Origin: an uncultured Collinsella sp.
Lineage (GTDB): Bacteria > Actinomycetota > Coriobacteriia > Coriobacteriales > Coriobacteriaceae
Assembly: GCA_900768435.1 (NCBI GenBank)
Contig: CAAGCW010000014.1
Span: forward strand, 1-14,110
Length of the DNA stretch: 14,110 nt
Direction: 5' to 3'
Shown here: positions 5,560-13,853 of the stretch, in pieces
How the letters are laid out: every line of letters starts with the position of its first letter
Numbering within the stretch: position 1 is the stretch's first letter
The notes under the pieces: model-generated
Database searches by the model: none
What the model was told of the DNA's origin: nothing
The model's input: only the letters and a program-made list of their open reading frames with translations
Translations under genes and position numbers: made by a program

Positions 5560-6579
5560 CTAGCGCCGGAATAGCTCGCGGGCTCGGTCGCGGAGATCGG
5601 TAGCCCGGATGACGCCTTCGTAGCGGTTGATGCGCAAGCGCGGGAAGGCATTGAAGAAGCGCAGGTCGCGGCGGCTGAGCGACACGCTCGGCACCGGACG
5701 GCTCGCGCGCCTGCCGGCACGGAGACGGGCAAGCGACGGGCGGGGCACGCTCGGCGCGGCATCGGCCACACGGCGGGCAGCAAGCGCTAGGCCGTGAGCA
5801 CCGTCCGAGATAAATGTCGGCATCGAAGCCTTCTCGCGCAGGGCATCGAGTGCCGCATCGCCCAGCTCCGCCAGCCATGCGTTAACGGCACGGCCGCGGA
5901 TATGCGTCTGCGCCACCGAGTCGATCGCCGAATCGGGAATACGTTCGAGCATGGAGTCGGACGCATCGGCAAGCGACTCATTGATGCGGTCGGCAAGGTC
6001 GGCACGCACACGCTCAAGCTGATCGGACAGGCGGCGCCAGCTGGCCAACGAGCACACCGCATCGACCATCATCGCGACCGCGACGATAAAGGCGGACAGC
6101 CGCACAATCAGCACCGGCAGATGGCCAAGCAGCCCCAGCAATGCCGGCTCCACTAAACGGCAAATACACAACGCACCCAAGCCAAACGCGCAGGCCCAGT
6201 ACAGGCAGATGCGTCCGTGCAGGTTAAACGGCAGATGCGAGTAATCCCAAAACCGGGCACCCGTCGTTTTTTCCAACAGCACGCCCACACTATATTCGAT
6301 CACGCTGCATACGAGCGCGGCAGCGACAAACTGGCTCGAGGCGTCTGGGATTCCACGCAGCAGCAACCAGCACGCGATGCCGCCCGCACCGTAGATGGGA
6401 CAACACGGCCCTAGCAAAAAGCCGCTGTTGGCAAAGCGTCCGTGGTTGAGCATGGCGCAGACTGTCGACTCCCATACCCAGCCGCAAAAACCGTAGAAGG
6501 CAAACGAGAGCACCAGCGCCGAGAGCGGACAAGCGGCAAGCGTCGCGCCGTCAAATGCCATGCCGATCGCGGTTCCCAC
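5560..6579 (-). CDS. PF06541-type membrane protein, putative ABC transporter permease (339 aa)
   Basis: The N-terminal half (about 1-190) has five or so hydrophobic segments and the family hallmarks: FYGFCGWVWES (28-38), GRFANSGFLLGPCCPIYG (47-64), then LLEKTTGARFWDYS and FNLHGRICLYWACAFG. This is the PF06541 (CmpB-like, 'putative ABC-transporter type IV') family, whose biochemical role is not established. The C-terminal half is soluble, Arg/Asp-rich and predicted helical, ending in RELFRR; I see no known domain in it. The start is a GTG at 6577-6579, 3 nt after the stop of the HD-domain gene, with GAGGAG inside that gene's end; an ATG at 6561 is an alternative. The tight spacing indicates co-transcription and translational coupling with the HD gene. 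No ATPase gene is adjacent, so the permease label is nominal. Confidence 0.75.
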   Translation of the reverse strand: MGTAIGMAFDGATLAACPLSALVLSFAFYGFCGWVWESTVCAMLNHGRFANSGFLLGPCCPIYGAGGIACWLLLRGIPDASSQFVAAALVCSVIEYSVGVLLEKTTGARFWDYSHLPFNLHGRICLYWACAFGLGALCICRLVEPALLGLLGHLPVLIVRLSAFIVAVAMMVDAVCSLASWRRLSDQLERVRADLADRINESLADASDSMLERIPDSAIDSVAQTHIRGRAVNAWLAELGDAALDALREKASMPTFISDGAHGLALAARRVADAAPSVPRPSLARLRAGRRASRPVPSVSLSRRDLRFFNAFPRLRINRYEGVIRATDLRDRARELFRR

Positions 6580-6582
6580 CGT

Positions 6583-7140
6583 CTACCCACTCCTCTTTTC
6601 GTTCGATTCTTTGCTCGAGCCGTCGCTCGAGCCCTCGTTCAAATCGTTCGCGCCGCCTTTGCGCGGCAGATGGCCGGCAATCGTCTCGCGCAGCGCGCAC
6701 CATTTATCCGCCAGGCACACAATCCATGCCTCACGACACGTCGGCGGCACCGGTACCAGCGGAAACATATGGCGCGCGATGATATTCCGCTCGCGCGACG
6801 TCAGCTCAAAATCTTCCTCGGCACGCGCTAGGGCAAAATACGGATGCCGAAAGCCGTGCAGCCGATGGCTCGGGTCGGGGTCGTGCCAGTCATAGAGAAA
6901 GTAATCGTGCAGCAAGGCGCCGCGCAGCAGCGATGCGCGGTCAACCGAAATGCCGACACGGCCCAAGCGCTCGGCAAAGGACAGGCTCGCCCGCGCCACC
7001 GAGGTCACATGTGCATAAACCGTCACGTCACCATGCTGGATAAACTCGCGCGTCAGGCCCAAGCGGCCCGCCTGGGCCAGCTGACGGGCGGCATCGTCGA
7101 CCTCGCGCGCGATGCTCTTGGCACGAACGGTATCGGACAT
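6583..7140 (-). CDS. HD-domain phosphohydrolase (185 aa)
   Basis: A metal-dependent HD-superfamily protein. The metal ligands are visible in order: His44 (VYAHV), His78-Asp79 (LLHDYFLYDWH) and Asp145 (CLADKWCAL). The stretch FIQHGDVTVYAH, then LHGFRHPYFAL and RHMFPLVPVPP, is characteristic of a small HD family widespread in Firmicutes and Coriobacteria. Substrate unknown, likely a nucleotide or phosphomonoester. The C-terminal 25 residues are Ser/Glu/Lys-rich and disordered. The ATG at 7138-7140 is chosen because AGGAGG lies 5 nt upstream; the longer frame from 7185 lacks an SD and adds 15 residues. It is first in a two-gene operon with the PF06541 protein and diverges from the DXS-like gene. 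Confidence 0.8.
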   Translation of the reverse strand: MSDTVRAKSIAREVDDAARQLAQAGRLGLTREFIQHGDVTVYAHVTSVARASLSFAERLGRVGISVDRASLLRGALLHDYFLYDWHDPDPSHRLHGFRHPYFALARAEEDFELTSRERNIIARHMFPLVPVPPTCREAWIVCLADKWCALRETIAGHLPRKGGANDLNEGSSDGSSKESNEKRSG

Positions 7141-7226
7141 GCGGCCTCCTTCCAGCGGCTCTCGGCGGCAAGCCACAGCCTGCACGCAATGAATAAAATC
7201 ACCATGGAACTTATCAGTATGGCATC

Positions 7227-7244
7227 GGGCAAAACGTTTTGCCC
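7227..7244. promoter_or_regulatory. 18-bp palindrome in the divergent promoter region
   Basis: GGGCAAAACGTTTTGCCC is a perfect palindrome without spacer, midway between the HD gene (start 7140) and the DXS-like gene (start 7369). A smaller repeat, CGCCAgtTGGCG (7245-7256), follows directly. The location suggests an operator shared by both directions. The regulator is unknown. Confidence 0.55.
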
Positions 7245-7368
7245 CGCCAGTTGGCGAATTACCGCGCCGCCGTCACATATCAAACGCCAAAATGTGCGAG
7301 ACTGTCTTGTGCAATTGTGCCGGCCGAGGGAGCGCCGGCGCTCGATTCGCATGGAGTAACCCACAACG

Positions 7369-9150
7369 ATGCTGCTTACGCAAACGACAACGCCCGAGGA
7401 CGTCAAGGCTCTCGACCGCGCTGAGCTCCCGCAGCTCTGCGGCGAGATTCGCCACGCCATCCTCGAAAGCTCCGCCGCTGTCGGCGGACACGTTGCCCCC
7501 AACTTGGGCGTCGTCGAGCTTACGGTCGCGCTCCATCGCGTGTTTAACTCCCCCACCGACAAAATTGTCTTTGACGTGTCGCACCAGACCTACGCCCACA
7601 AGGCGTTGACCGGGCGCGCGTACACTTATATCGACCCGGCACGCTACGGCGAGGCCTCTGGCTTTGCCAATCCCAACGAGTCCGAACACGACCTGTTTGC
7701 CATGGGGCACACCTCCACATCGGTGAGCCTGGGCTGCGGCTTGGCGCACGCTCGTGACCTGGCGGGCGATGCGTACAACGTCATCACCATCATTGGCGAC
7801 GGTTCGCTTTCGGGCGGTCTGGCGTTTGAGGGCTTCAACAATGCCGCCGAGCTCGACAGCAACTTGATCATCGTCGTCAATGACAACGACCAGTCCATTG
7901 CCGAGAACCATGGCGGCCTGTATCGCAATCTGGCCGAGCTGCGCGCCAGCAACGGCACCTGTGAGCGCAACGTTTTCCGCGCGATGGGGCTCGACTACCG
8001 CTATCTGGACGCCGGTAACGATGTGTTGGCCCTAGTCGACGTGCTGCAGGAACTGCGCGATATCGATCATCCCATCGTGCTGCACGTCTCCACCGCCAAG
8101 GGTAAGGGCTTTGAGCCGGCCCAGAGCGACCCCGAGCGCTGGCACCACGTGGGTCCGTTTGACATGGCGACTGGGCGCAAGCTCTGCCCGGGTCATCCGA
8201 GCGAGCCTGCGCCGCGCACCTATGCCGACATTACGGGCGAGGCGCTCAGCGCCGCCATCGAGCACGATCCGCAGGTCGTGGGCATCACGGCCGCCACGCC
8301 CTACATCATGGGCTTTACACCCGAGCTTCGCGCCGCGGCAGGCAAGCAGTTTGTTGACGTGGGCATTGCCGAGGAGCACGCCGTGACCTTTGCCACCGCG
8401 CTTGCGCGCTCGGGCGCCAAGCCAGTCTTTGGTGTGTACGGCACGTTTTTGCAGCGCGCCTACGACGAGCTGTGGCACGACCTGTGCCTCAACGACGCCC
8501 CCGCAACCATCCTGGTATTTGGCGCGTCGATCTTTGGCACCACATCCGAGACGCATCTCTCGTTCTTTGATATTTCCATGCTGGGCGGTCTTCCCAACAT
8601 GCACTACTTGGCGCCGGCCTGCATGGAGGAATATCTGTCCATGCTGAGCTGGTCGCTCGACCATCGCGAGCATCCTGTGGCGATTCGCGTGCCCGGCATT
8701 GGCCTGGTAAGCCGCCCCGACTTGGCGCCTGCCGAGGACGCCGATTACGGTGTCGCGCGCTACAACGTGGTGCGCCAAGGCCGCGACGTGGCCGTGCTCG
8801 CGCTCGGCGATTTCTTTGAGCTGGGCGAGCGTGTGGCAAACCGCTTGGCAGCCGAATACGGTATCGAGGCCACGCTCGTCAACCCTCGCTTTGCAACCGA
8901 GCTTGACCGCGAGTTCCTCGACAGCCTTGCCGCCGAGCATCGCGTTGCCGTCACCCTCGAGGACGGCATCTTGGACGGCGGTTGGGGCGAACGCGTCGCA
9001 TGCTACTTGGCCTGCACGCCCGTGCGCACGCGCACCTTCGGCATCGCCAAGGGCTTCCCCGACCGCTACGACCCCAACGAGCTGCTCGCTCAGAACGGCA
9101 TGACGGTCGAGAACATGGCCGCCGAGGCCGTAAGGCTACTCAACGAGTAA
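7369..9150 (+). CDS. DXS-like thiamine-diphosphate transketolase-family enzyme (593 aa)
   Basis: Full three-domain layout of 1-deoxy-D-xylulose-5-phosphate synthase. The N-terminal ThDP domain has GGHVAPNLG (His41), VSHQTYAHK (His72), GHTSTS (His114) and the metal/ThDP motif GDG (143-145) to ND-N (171-173). The pyrimidine domain has VGIAEEHAVTF with catalytic Glu335, and a transketolase C-domain follows. It is about 30 residues shorter than typical DXS. Several DXS-specific positions differ. The usual RAGIVGADGQTH segment reads GASIFGTTSETH (385-396), so the residues matching E. coli Arg420 and Asp427 are Gly and Thr, while the His431 match (His396) is kept. The canonical GPxDGH region reads LDAGND. 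It could be a paralogue with another acceptor rather than the MEP-pathway enzyme. The start fits the family (MLLxxxxxPEDVK), but the SD is weak (GGAG, 12 nt away). A strong terminator follows, so it is monocistronic. Confidence 0.85.
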   Translation: MLLTQTTTPEDVKALDRAELPQLCGEIRHAILESSAAVGGHVAPNLGVVELTVALHRVFNSPTDKIVFDVSHQTYAHKALTGRAYTYIDPARYGEASGFANPNESEHDLFAMGHTSTSVSLGCGLAHARDLAGDAYNVITIIGDGSLSGGLAFEGFNNAAELDSNLIIVVNDNDQSIAENHGGLYRNLAELRASNGTCERNVFRAMGLDYRYLDAGNDVLALVDVLQELRDIDHPIVLHVSTAKGKGFEPAQSDPERWHHVGPFDMATGRKLCPGHPSEPAPRTYADITGEALSAAIEHDPQVVGITAATPYIMGFTPELRAAAGKQFVDVGIAEEHAVTFATALARSGAKPVFGVYGTFLQRAYDELWHDLCLNDAPATILVFGASIFGTTSETHLSFFDISMLGGLPNMHYLAPACMEEYLSMLSWSLDHREHPVAIRVPGIGLVSRPDLAPAEDADYGVARYNVVRQGRDVAVLALGDFFELGERVANRLAAEYGIEATLVNPRFATELDREFLDSLAAEHRVAVTLEDGILDGGWGERVACYLACTPVRTRTFGIAKGFPDRYDPNELLAQNGMTVENMAAEAVRLLNE

Positions 9151-9188
9151 AAAACCTCCGCAAGGGAAGCACCCATGCGGAGGTTTTT
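9151..9188 (+). terminator. Rho-independent terminator of the DXS-like gene
   Basis: AAAACCTCCGCA (9151-9162) pairs perfectly with TGCGGAGGTTTT (9176-9187), followed by T and further T/A. The A-tract on the other side makes it potentially bidirectional. It directly abuts the stop codon. Confidence 0.93.
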
Positions 9189-9189
9189 A

Positions 9190-9206
9190 TTTTCGCGGCG
9201 CGAAAA
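9190..9206. repeat. short palindrome after the terminator
   Basis: TTTTCGCG-G-CGCGAAAA is a perfect 8-1-8 inverted repeat directly behind the terminator. It may be a regulator site or part of an extended terminator for the opposite strand. Nothing else identifies it. Confidence 0.5.
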
Positions 9207-9418
9207 ACGAATAACCGTTCATACGCGATCTCCTTACTTATATATGTGTCGCGTTGCCGCCATTATAGCGACCGCCGCGAGCGACCACGCCGTCCGCGAA
9301 ACGCCGTCTCAGCAGTAATAACCGACGTTTTCCCAGATAAAACCTACCAAAATAGACCTGTCCCTTTTTGGTAGGTAGAATAACCTATAAGACAAGTATG
9401 TTTCTGAGTTATTTCGTG
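9207..9418. other. non-coding stretch upstream of the ABC operon
   Basis: Part of a 341-bp gene-free gap. I see no convincing reading frame and no RNA family I recognise. It contains a weak inverted repeat, GTCGC...GCGAC (about 9249-9273), a hairpin repeat (9342-9376), and AT-rich sequence (9377-9418) just before the ABC operon promoter that could act as an UP-like element. Confidence 0.5.
9342..9376. repeat. hairpin repeat with GACCTGTCCC loop
   Basis: ACCTACCAAAA (9342-9352) and TTTTGGTAGGT (9366-9376) are perfect 11-bp arms around a 13-nt loop, TAGACCTGTCCCT. The A- and T-runs lie inside the stem rather than after it, so it is a poor terminator. The GTCCC core links it to the hairpins at 502-530 and 12928-12961. 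Confidence 0.65.
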
Positions 9419-9448
9419 TTGACCCATTTGAGCGGGATGGGGTATAAC
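9419..9448 (+). promoter_or_regulatory. sigma70-type promoter of the amino-acid ABC operon
   Basis: TTGACC (9419-9424, 5 of 6) and TATAAC (9443-9448, 5 of 6) are 18 bp apart, the best promoter in the window. Transcription should start near 9455, giving a leader of about 37 nt before the binding-protein gene. Confidence 0.75.
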
Positions 9449-9474
9449 TCTACTCAACCGCTAGGGATTTTATT

Positions 9475-9489
9475 GAGAAAGGTGTTCTC
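9475..9489 (+). promoter_or_regulatory. small hairpin presenting the SD of the binding-protein gene
   Basis: GAGAA (9475-9479) pairs with TTCTC (9485-9489), leaving the AAGG-type Shine-Dalgarno partly in the 5-nt loop AGGTG just before the ATG at 9492. It is a short stem, so any effect on translation would be modest. Confidence 0.35.
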
Positions 9490-9491
9490 CT

Positions 9492-10487
9492 ATGAGCAAG
9501 AACCTCTCCCAGCAGGTCGTTCTCGACCGCCGCGGCTTCGTCGCCGCCACCTTCGCAACCGTCGCCGGCCTTGGTCTTGCCGGCTGCTCCGACACCAGCG
9601 CCGAGGCCGACAAGGGTTCCGCCGCCGGTTCCTCCAAGAGCTCCGAGGGTACCGAGACTTCCACCACGCTCGACGCCAAGGCATTCGACAAGCTCGTTAA
9701 CAACGGTCCCAAGGCCGATGACGATGCCATCGCCGCCAGCACCTGGGCCACGGCCGTCAAGGACGCCGGCGTCTTTAAGATCGGTGGCGTTCAGACCTCC
9801 ACGCTCTTCTCCCTCCTCAACGAGAAAGACGGTCAGACCCGTGGCTTCGATGCCGGCATCGCGCAGCTTCTGTCCAACTACATCCTAGGCGAGAACAAGG
9901 TCGAGATCACCCAGGTGACCTCGGACACGCGCGAGTCCGTCCTGCAGAACGGCCAGGTCGACGCTGTCTTTGCCACCTACACCATCACTGACGAGCGCAA
10001 GAAGCTCGTCTCCTTCGCCGGTCCCTACTACTACACCCAGCAGGCTATCCTGGTGCTCGCCGACAACGACGACATCAAGAGCGCCGACGACCTGGCCGAC
10101 AAGAACGTCGCCGTCCAGTCCGGCTCCAACGGCCCCGCCATCCTGGAGGAGTTTGCCCCCAAGGCCAGCCAGCAGGAGTTCAAGACCGACGAGGAGGCAC
10201 GTCAGGCACTCCAGCAGGGCCGCGTTGACGCCTACGTCATCGACAACAACATGCAGCAGAGCGCCCTGGTCCGCGAGCCCGGCAAGTACAAGATTGCCGG
10301 CAAGCCCTTCGGCAGCAAGGAGCCCTACGGCATCGGCCTGCCGCTCGATTCCGACGGTGTCGCCTTTGTCAACGACTTCCTTAAGAAGATCGAGGATGAC
10401 GGCACCTGGACCGAGCTGTGGCAGATCTGCATTGGCGACCGTACGGGCGACACCAATGTTCCCGAGCTGCCCGAGATCGGCGCCTAG
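9492..10487 (+). CDS. ABC transporter substrate-binding lipoprotein, glutamate-type (331 aa)
   Basis: An extracellular binding protein of SBP family 3 (PF00497), which captures polar or acidic amino acids for the ABC importer encoded next to it. The N-terminus is a Tat-type lipoprotein signal: twin arginine in LDRRGFVAATF (Arg13-Arg14), a hydrophobic stretch, and lipobox LAGC with Cys32 as the lipidated residue. A Ser/Glu/Lys-rich linker to the wall follows. The binding core shows GFDAGIAQLL, then RESVLQNGQVDAVFATYTITDERK and VSFAGPYYY, closely resembling actinobacterial GluB proteins. Start supported by the lipoprotein signal and an AAGG SD. First gene of the operon, with a strong promoter and a hairpin after it that probably raises its expression over the membrane parts. 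Glutamate is the best guess; glutamine or aspartate is possible. Confidence 0.9.
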   Translation: MSKNLSQQVVLDRRGFVAATFATVAGLGLAGCSDTSAEADKGSAAGSSKSSEGTETSTTLDAKAFDKLVNNGPKADDDAIAASTWATAVKDAGVFKIGGVQTSTLFSLLNEKDGQTRGFDAGIAQLLSNYILGENKVEITQVTSDTRESVLQNGQVDAVFATYTITDERKKLVSFAGPYYYTQQAILVLADNDDIKSADDLADKNVAVQSGSNGPAILEEFAPKASQQEFKTDEEARQALQQGRVDAYVIDNNMQQSALVREPGKYKIAGKPFGSKEPYGIGLPLDSDGVAFVNDFLKKIEDDGTWTELWQICIGDRTGDTNVPELPEIGA

Positions 10488-10575
10488 GCAGCGAGCCTAG
10501 TAACGGCCGCTACGAAACCATACGGAAACGCACGATGCGCTTTATTGCGCTAAACTGTTTCCTCACTGAGTTGTC

Positions 10576-10604
10576 GGGGCTTCCGTACACACGGGAGCCC
10601 CTTT
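10576..10604 (+). terminator. attenuator-like hairpin between binding protein and permease genes
   Basis: GGGGCTTCCGT (10576-10586) pairs with ACGGGAGCCCC (10591-10601), with one T-G wobble and a 4-nt loop, followed by TTTCCTT. It is a stable stem with a poor U-tract, the usual look of a partial terminator or 3'-end stabiliser that makes the binding protein more abundant than the permeases. Confidence 0.7.
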
Positions 10605-10625
10605 CCTTACCGGCGGGAGGTCCGC

Positions 10626-11285
10626 ATGAGTCTCTCCGAGCTCTGGTCGCTCTATGGCCAGAACTATATCGACGCGCTGCTAGCAACCTGGGGCATGACG
10701 CTTGAGTCGTTTGCCATCGCCATGGTGCTGGCCGTCGCCGTCACCGTGATGCGCGTGTCGCCGCTCAAGCCGCTGCGCGTCTTTGGCGACCTGTATGTCC
10801 AGGTCTTCCGTAACATCCCCGGCATCGCGCTGCTCATTATCGTCGTCTACGCGCTGCCGCCGCTCAAGGTCGTCCTGCCCTACCGCACCTGCGTCATCGT
10901 CGCCACAGTGCTCTTGGGTTCTGCCTTTGGCTCCGAGAACTTTATGAGCGGCATCAACACCGTCGGTGTCGGCCAGGTGGAAGCCGCCCGCTCGCTGGGC
11001 ATGAGCTTCAGCCGTATCCTCGCCAAGATCGTGATTCCGCAGGCGCTGCGCTCGAGCGTGCTGCCCATGACCAACCTCTTTATCGCCGTCATGCTCACCA
11101 CCGCGCTCGGCAGTCAGGTGCCGCTTAAACCGCAGGAGCTCACCGGCGTGGTGAGCTACATCAACACGCGCTCGCTCGGCGGCGTCGCCGCGTTCTTTAT
11201 CTCGGCGCTCGGCTACCTGGGCACGGCCTTTGTGGTGAGCCACATTGGCAACTATATCGATAAGAAGGTGAGGATCCTCCGATGA
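10626..11285 (+). CDS. amino-acid ABC transporter permease, GluC-like (219 aa)
   Basis: An inner-membrane permease of the His/Glu/Gln/Arg family (BPD_transp_1, HisM/GlnP type) with about five transmembrane segments and normal length. The signature FRNIPGIALLIIVVYALPP (about 59-77) is the family's FRGTP-like segment. The EAA loop that docks on the ATPase is GQVEAARSLGMSFSRILAKIVIPQALR (about 116-142). The SD GGGAGG lies 5 nt before the ATG. It overlaps the next permease by 4 nt (ATGA), so the two are translated together and should form the heterodimeric pore. Confidence 0.9.
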   Translation: MSLSELWSLYGQNYIDALLATWGMTLESFAIAMVLAVAVTVMRVSPLKPLRVFGDLYVQVFRNIPGIALLIIVVYALPPLKVVLPYRTCVIVATVLLGSAFGSENFMSGINTVGVGQVEAARSLGMSFSRILAKIVIPQALRSSVLPMTNLFIAVMLTTALGSQVPLKPQELTGVVSYINTRSLGGVAAFFISALGYLGTAFVVSHIGNYIDKKVRILR

Positions 11286-12115
11286 GCAAGCACTCCACCT
11301 CCGCGCTCACCATGCGCGATGCGCTCTACGAGGCTCCCGGCCCCAAGATGCGCGCCAAGATTCGCGTCGGCACCGCCATCTCACTTGTTGCCGTGGCCGC
11401 GCTCATCGCTCTGGTACTGCAGCGCTTTTATGTGACCGGCCAGCTTTCGGTCCATTACTGGTACTTCTTTACGCACCTCACCACCTGGAAGTTCCTGCTT
11501 GCCGGTTTTGAGGGCACGGTTAAGGTCGCGCTCACCGCCGGCGCCATCGCGCTGGTACTGGGCTTAGCCCTCATGCTCGGCCGTACCAGCGACATCAAGC
11601 CGCTGCAGCTGGTCTGCCGCGTGCTCACCGATTTCTTCCGTGGCGTGCCGAGCCTGCTGTTCATCTACTTCTTCTTTTTGGTGCTGCCTCAGTACAAGAT
11701 TTCACTGCCGTCGTTTTGGATGCTCACGCTTCCCGTCGCGCTCGCTGCAGCCGGCGTACTTGCCGAGATCTTCCGCGCCGGCGTCAACGCCGTGCCGCGT
11801 GGTCAGGTCGAGGCAGCCCAGGCGCTCGGTCTCTCCAAGGCTAAAATCACCTTTAAAATCGTCCTGCCGCAGGCCATCCGGTTTATCATTCCGTCGTTGA
11901 TTTCGCAGCTCGTGGTCGTCGTCAAAGACACCACCGTCGCCTACGTGGTGAGCTACCCCGACCTTATGCAAAATGCCCGCGTGCTCATTACCAACTACGA
12001 CGCCCTCGTGTCGGTCTACCTGGTTATCGCGGTCATCTACATCCTCATCAACGTCGCGATCAACAAGGCCGCTGTCTACGTTTCGCACAAGACCGGCGCG
12101 ACGATCATCCGCTAA
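11282..12115 (+). CDS. amino-acid ABC transporter permease, GluD-like (277 aa)
   Basis: The second permease of the pore. It has a longer N-terminus than its partner: ALYEAPGPKMRAKIR (about 14-28) closely recalls the 'LYDAPGPR' start of actinobacterial glutamate permease GluD. Then come a transmembrane segment, DFFRGVPSLLFIYFFFLVLP, and the EAA loop GQVEAAQALGLSKAKITFKIVLPQAIR near residue 180-206. VVVKDTTVAYVVSYPDL is the conserved stretch after it. The start ATG overlaps the preceding stop, with GAGGA upstream inside a GAGGATCCTC palindrome. The N-terminal feature is my main reason to prefer glutamate as substrate. The ATPase gene follows 37 bp downstream. Confidence 0.9.
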   Translation: MSKHSTSALTMRDALYEAPGPKMRAKIRVGTAISLVAVAALIALVLQRFYVTGQLSVHYWYFFTHLTTWKFLLAGFEGTVKVALTAGAIALVLGLALMLGRTSDIKPLQLVCRVLTDFFRGVPSLLFIYFFFLVLPQYKISLPSFWMLTLPVALAAAGVLAEIFRAGVNAVPRGQVEAAQALGLSKAKITFKIVLPQAIRFIIPSLISQLVVVVKDTTVAYVVSYPDLMQNARVLITNYDALVSVYLVIAVIYILINVAINKAAVYVSHKTGATIIR

Positions 12116-12152
12116 CGCTTTTACCATTTCGAGTCATAAGGAGCCGAGCACC

Positions 12153-12917
<765 letters not shown>

Positions 12918-12927
12918 CCAGCTACCC

Positions 12928-12961
12928 CGTGGGACAAATCCATTGAAAGTGTTGTCCCACG
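12928..12961 (+). terminator. hairpin after the ABC operon
   Basis: CGTGGGACAA (12928-12937) and TTGTCCCACG (12952-12961) are perfect 10-bp arms around a 14-nt loop. There is no T-run (TCTCTCAT follows), so termination may be incomplete and read-through into the hydrolase gene is possible. The GGGAC/GTCCC core resembles two other hairpins in the window. Confidence 0.6.
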
Positions 12962-13004
12962 TCTCTCATGCGCCCTGTCACCTTTAGATTCGAAAGCAAC
13001 ACCT

Positions 13005-13814
13005 ATGATCGGAACTCGCACTTCATCGTCATACACCCCGCACGTCGACGTCGATCCCGCCGACCGCCCACTCATCCTCGTCGCGCCGCGTTGGGAAGAG
13101 GCAAAGCCGTTTTTAAGCGAGACGCTCTCCCCCAACGAGGAGATCGCCAGCGTCTTTGTCGATGCCATCCTTGCTGCAGGCGGTCTGCCGCTGCAGATGT
13201 CCATCACCGAGGACATTGAGGTCATCCGCCATTACGTCGATATCGCCGACGGCATCGCCATTCCCGGCGGCCCCGATGTCAATCCCAAACGTTGGGGCGA
13301 TGATCGACCCTACGACCCCACGCTGTGCTGTGAGATCCGCGATAGCTTTGAATTTAAGCTGGTCGGCGAGGTACTCCGCGCCAAAAAGCCGCTCTTTACC
13401 ACCTGCCGCGGCACGCAGTTGCTCAATGTCGCCACTGGCGGCACCCTGTGCATGGACGTGCCGAGCCTGGGCGCTCGCGAGGGCCGCACGCAGTGGCGCC
13501 ATACCCACGTGCTCAACGACCCCGTGCATCCCGTCGAGGTCGTGCCGGGCTCGCTGTTGGAGCGCGCGCTTGGCGGGCACAGGCTGATCCAGACCAACTC
13601 CGCACACCACTGCTGCGTCGATCGTCTGGGTAAGAGCACGCGTTTGGTCGCCAAGGCAACCGACGGCGTTCCCGAGTGCATCGAGGTCGAAGGCCAGCCA
13701 TTCTGCTTGGGCGTGCAATGGCACCCTGAGTACACGTGGAAGACGCTCGAGACCGACTTTAACCTGTGGAAGTCGTTTGTCGAAGCAGCGGCCAAGGTAA
13801 AGCAGGCCCGCTAG
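13005..13814 (+). CDS. class-C26 gamma-glutamyl hydrolase, glutamine-amidotransferase fold (269 aa)
   Basis: A peptidase C26 / PuuD-like cytosolic enzyme that cleaves gamma-glutamyl amide bonds, for example gamma-glutamyl-GABA or other gamma-glutamyl amines, releasing glutamate. The nucleophile is Cys134 in TTCRGTQLLNVATGGTL, and the catalytic His240 and Glu242 are in GVQWHPE. PGGPDVNPKRWG (87-98) is the family's substrate-pocket segment, and the region around AHH (about 198-200) matches the SxHHQ element in part. Normal length with all catalytic residues present. The ATG at 13005 has no clear SD, so the start is the least sure part. It lies 87 bp after the glutamate-type transporter with a leaky-looking hairpin between, so it may be partly co-transcribed. 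That pairing suggests scavenging of gamma-glutamyl compounds. Exact substrate unknown. Confidence 0.88.
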   Translation: MIGTRTSSSYTPHVDVDPADRPLILVAPRWEEAKPFLSETLSPNEEIASVFVDAILAAGGLPLQMSITEDIEVIRHYVDIADGIAIPGGPDVNPKRWGDDRPYDPTLCCEIRDSFEFKLVGEVLRAKKPLFTTCRGTQLLNVATGGTLCMDVPSLGAREGRTQWRHTHVLNDPVHPVEVVPGSLLERALGGHRLIQTNSAHHCCVDRLGKSTRLVAKATDGVPECIEVEGQPFCLGVQWHPEYTWKTLETDFNLWKSFVEAAAKVKQAR

Positions 13815-13853
13815 CTCGCGAACCACTCAGGTTAAAGCCTCCTAAGCCAGGGG

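Noticed and set aside
8032..8940. 302-codon minus-strand open frame and similar long frames opposite the DXS-like gene
   Set aside because: Antisense to a clearly coding gene, with His/Arg/Gly-rich composition typical of reverse-frame artefacts.
10418..10705. 95-codon plus-strand frame across the binding protein to permease gap
   Set aside because: It overlaps the ends of two well-supported genes in a different frame and lacks a good SD; a leader peptide reading is not supported.
11973..12152. 60-residue N-terminal extension of the ATPase gene
   Set aside because: It overlaps the permease gene in another frame, is Ser/Thr/Arg-rich, and the ATG at 12153 has its own SD and the normal family start.
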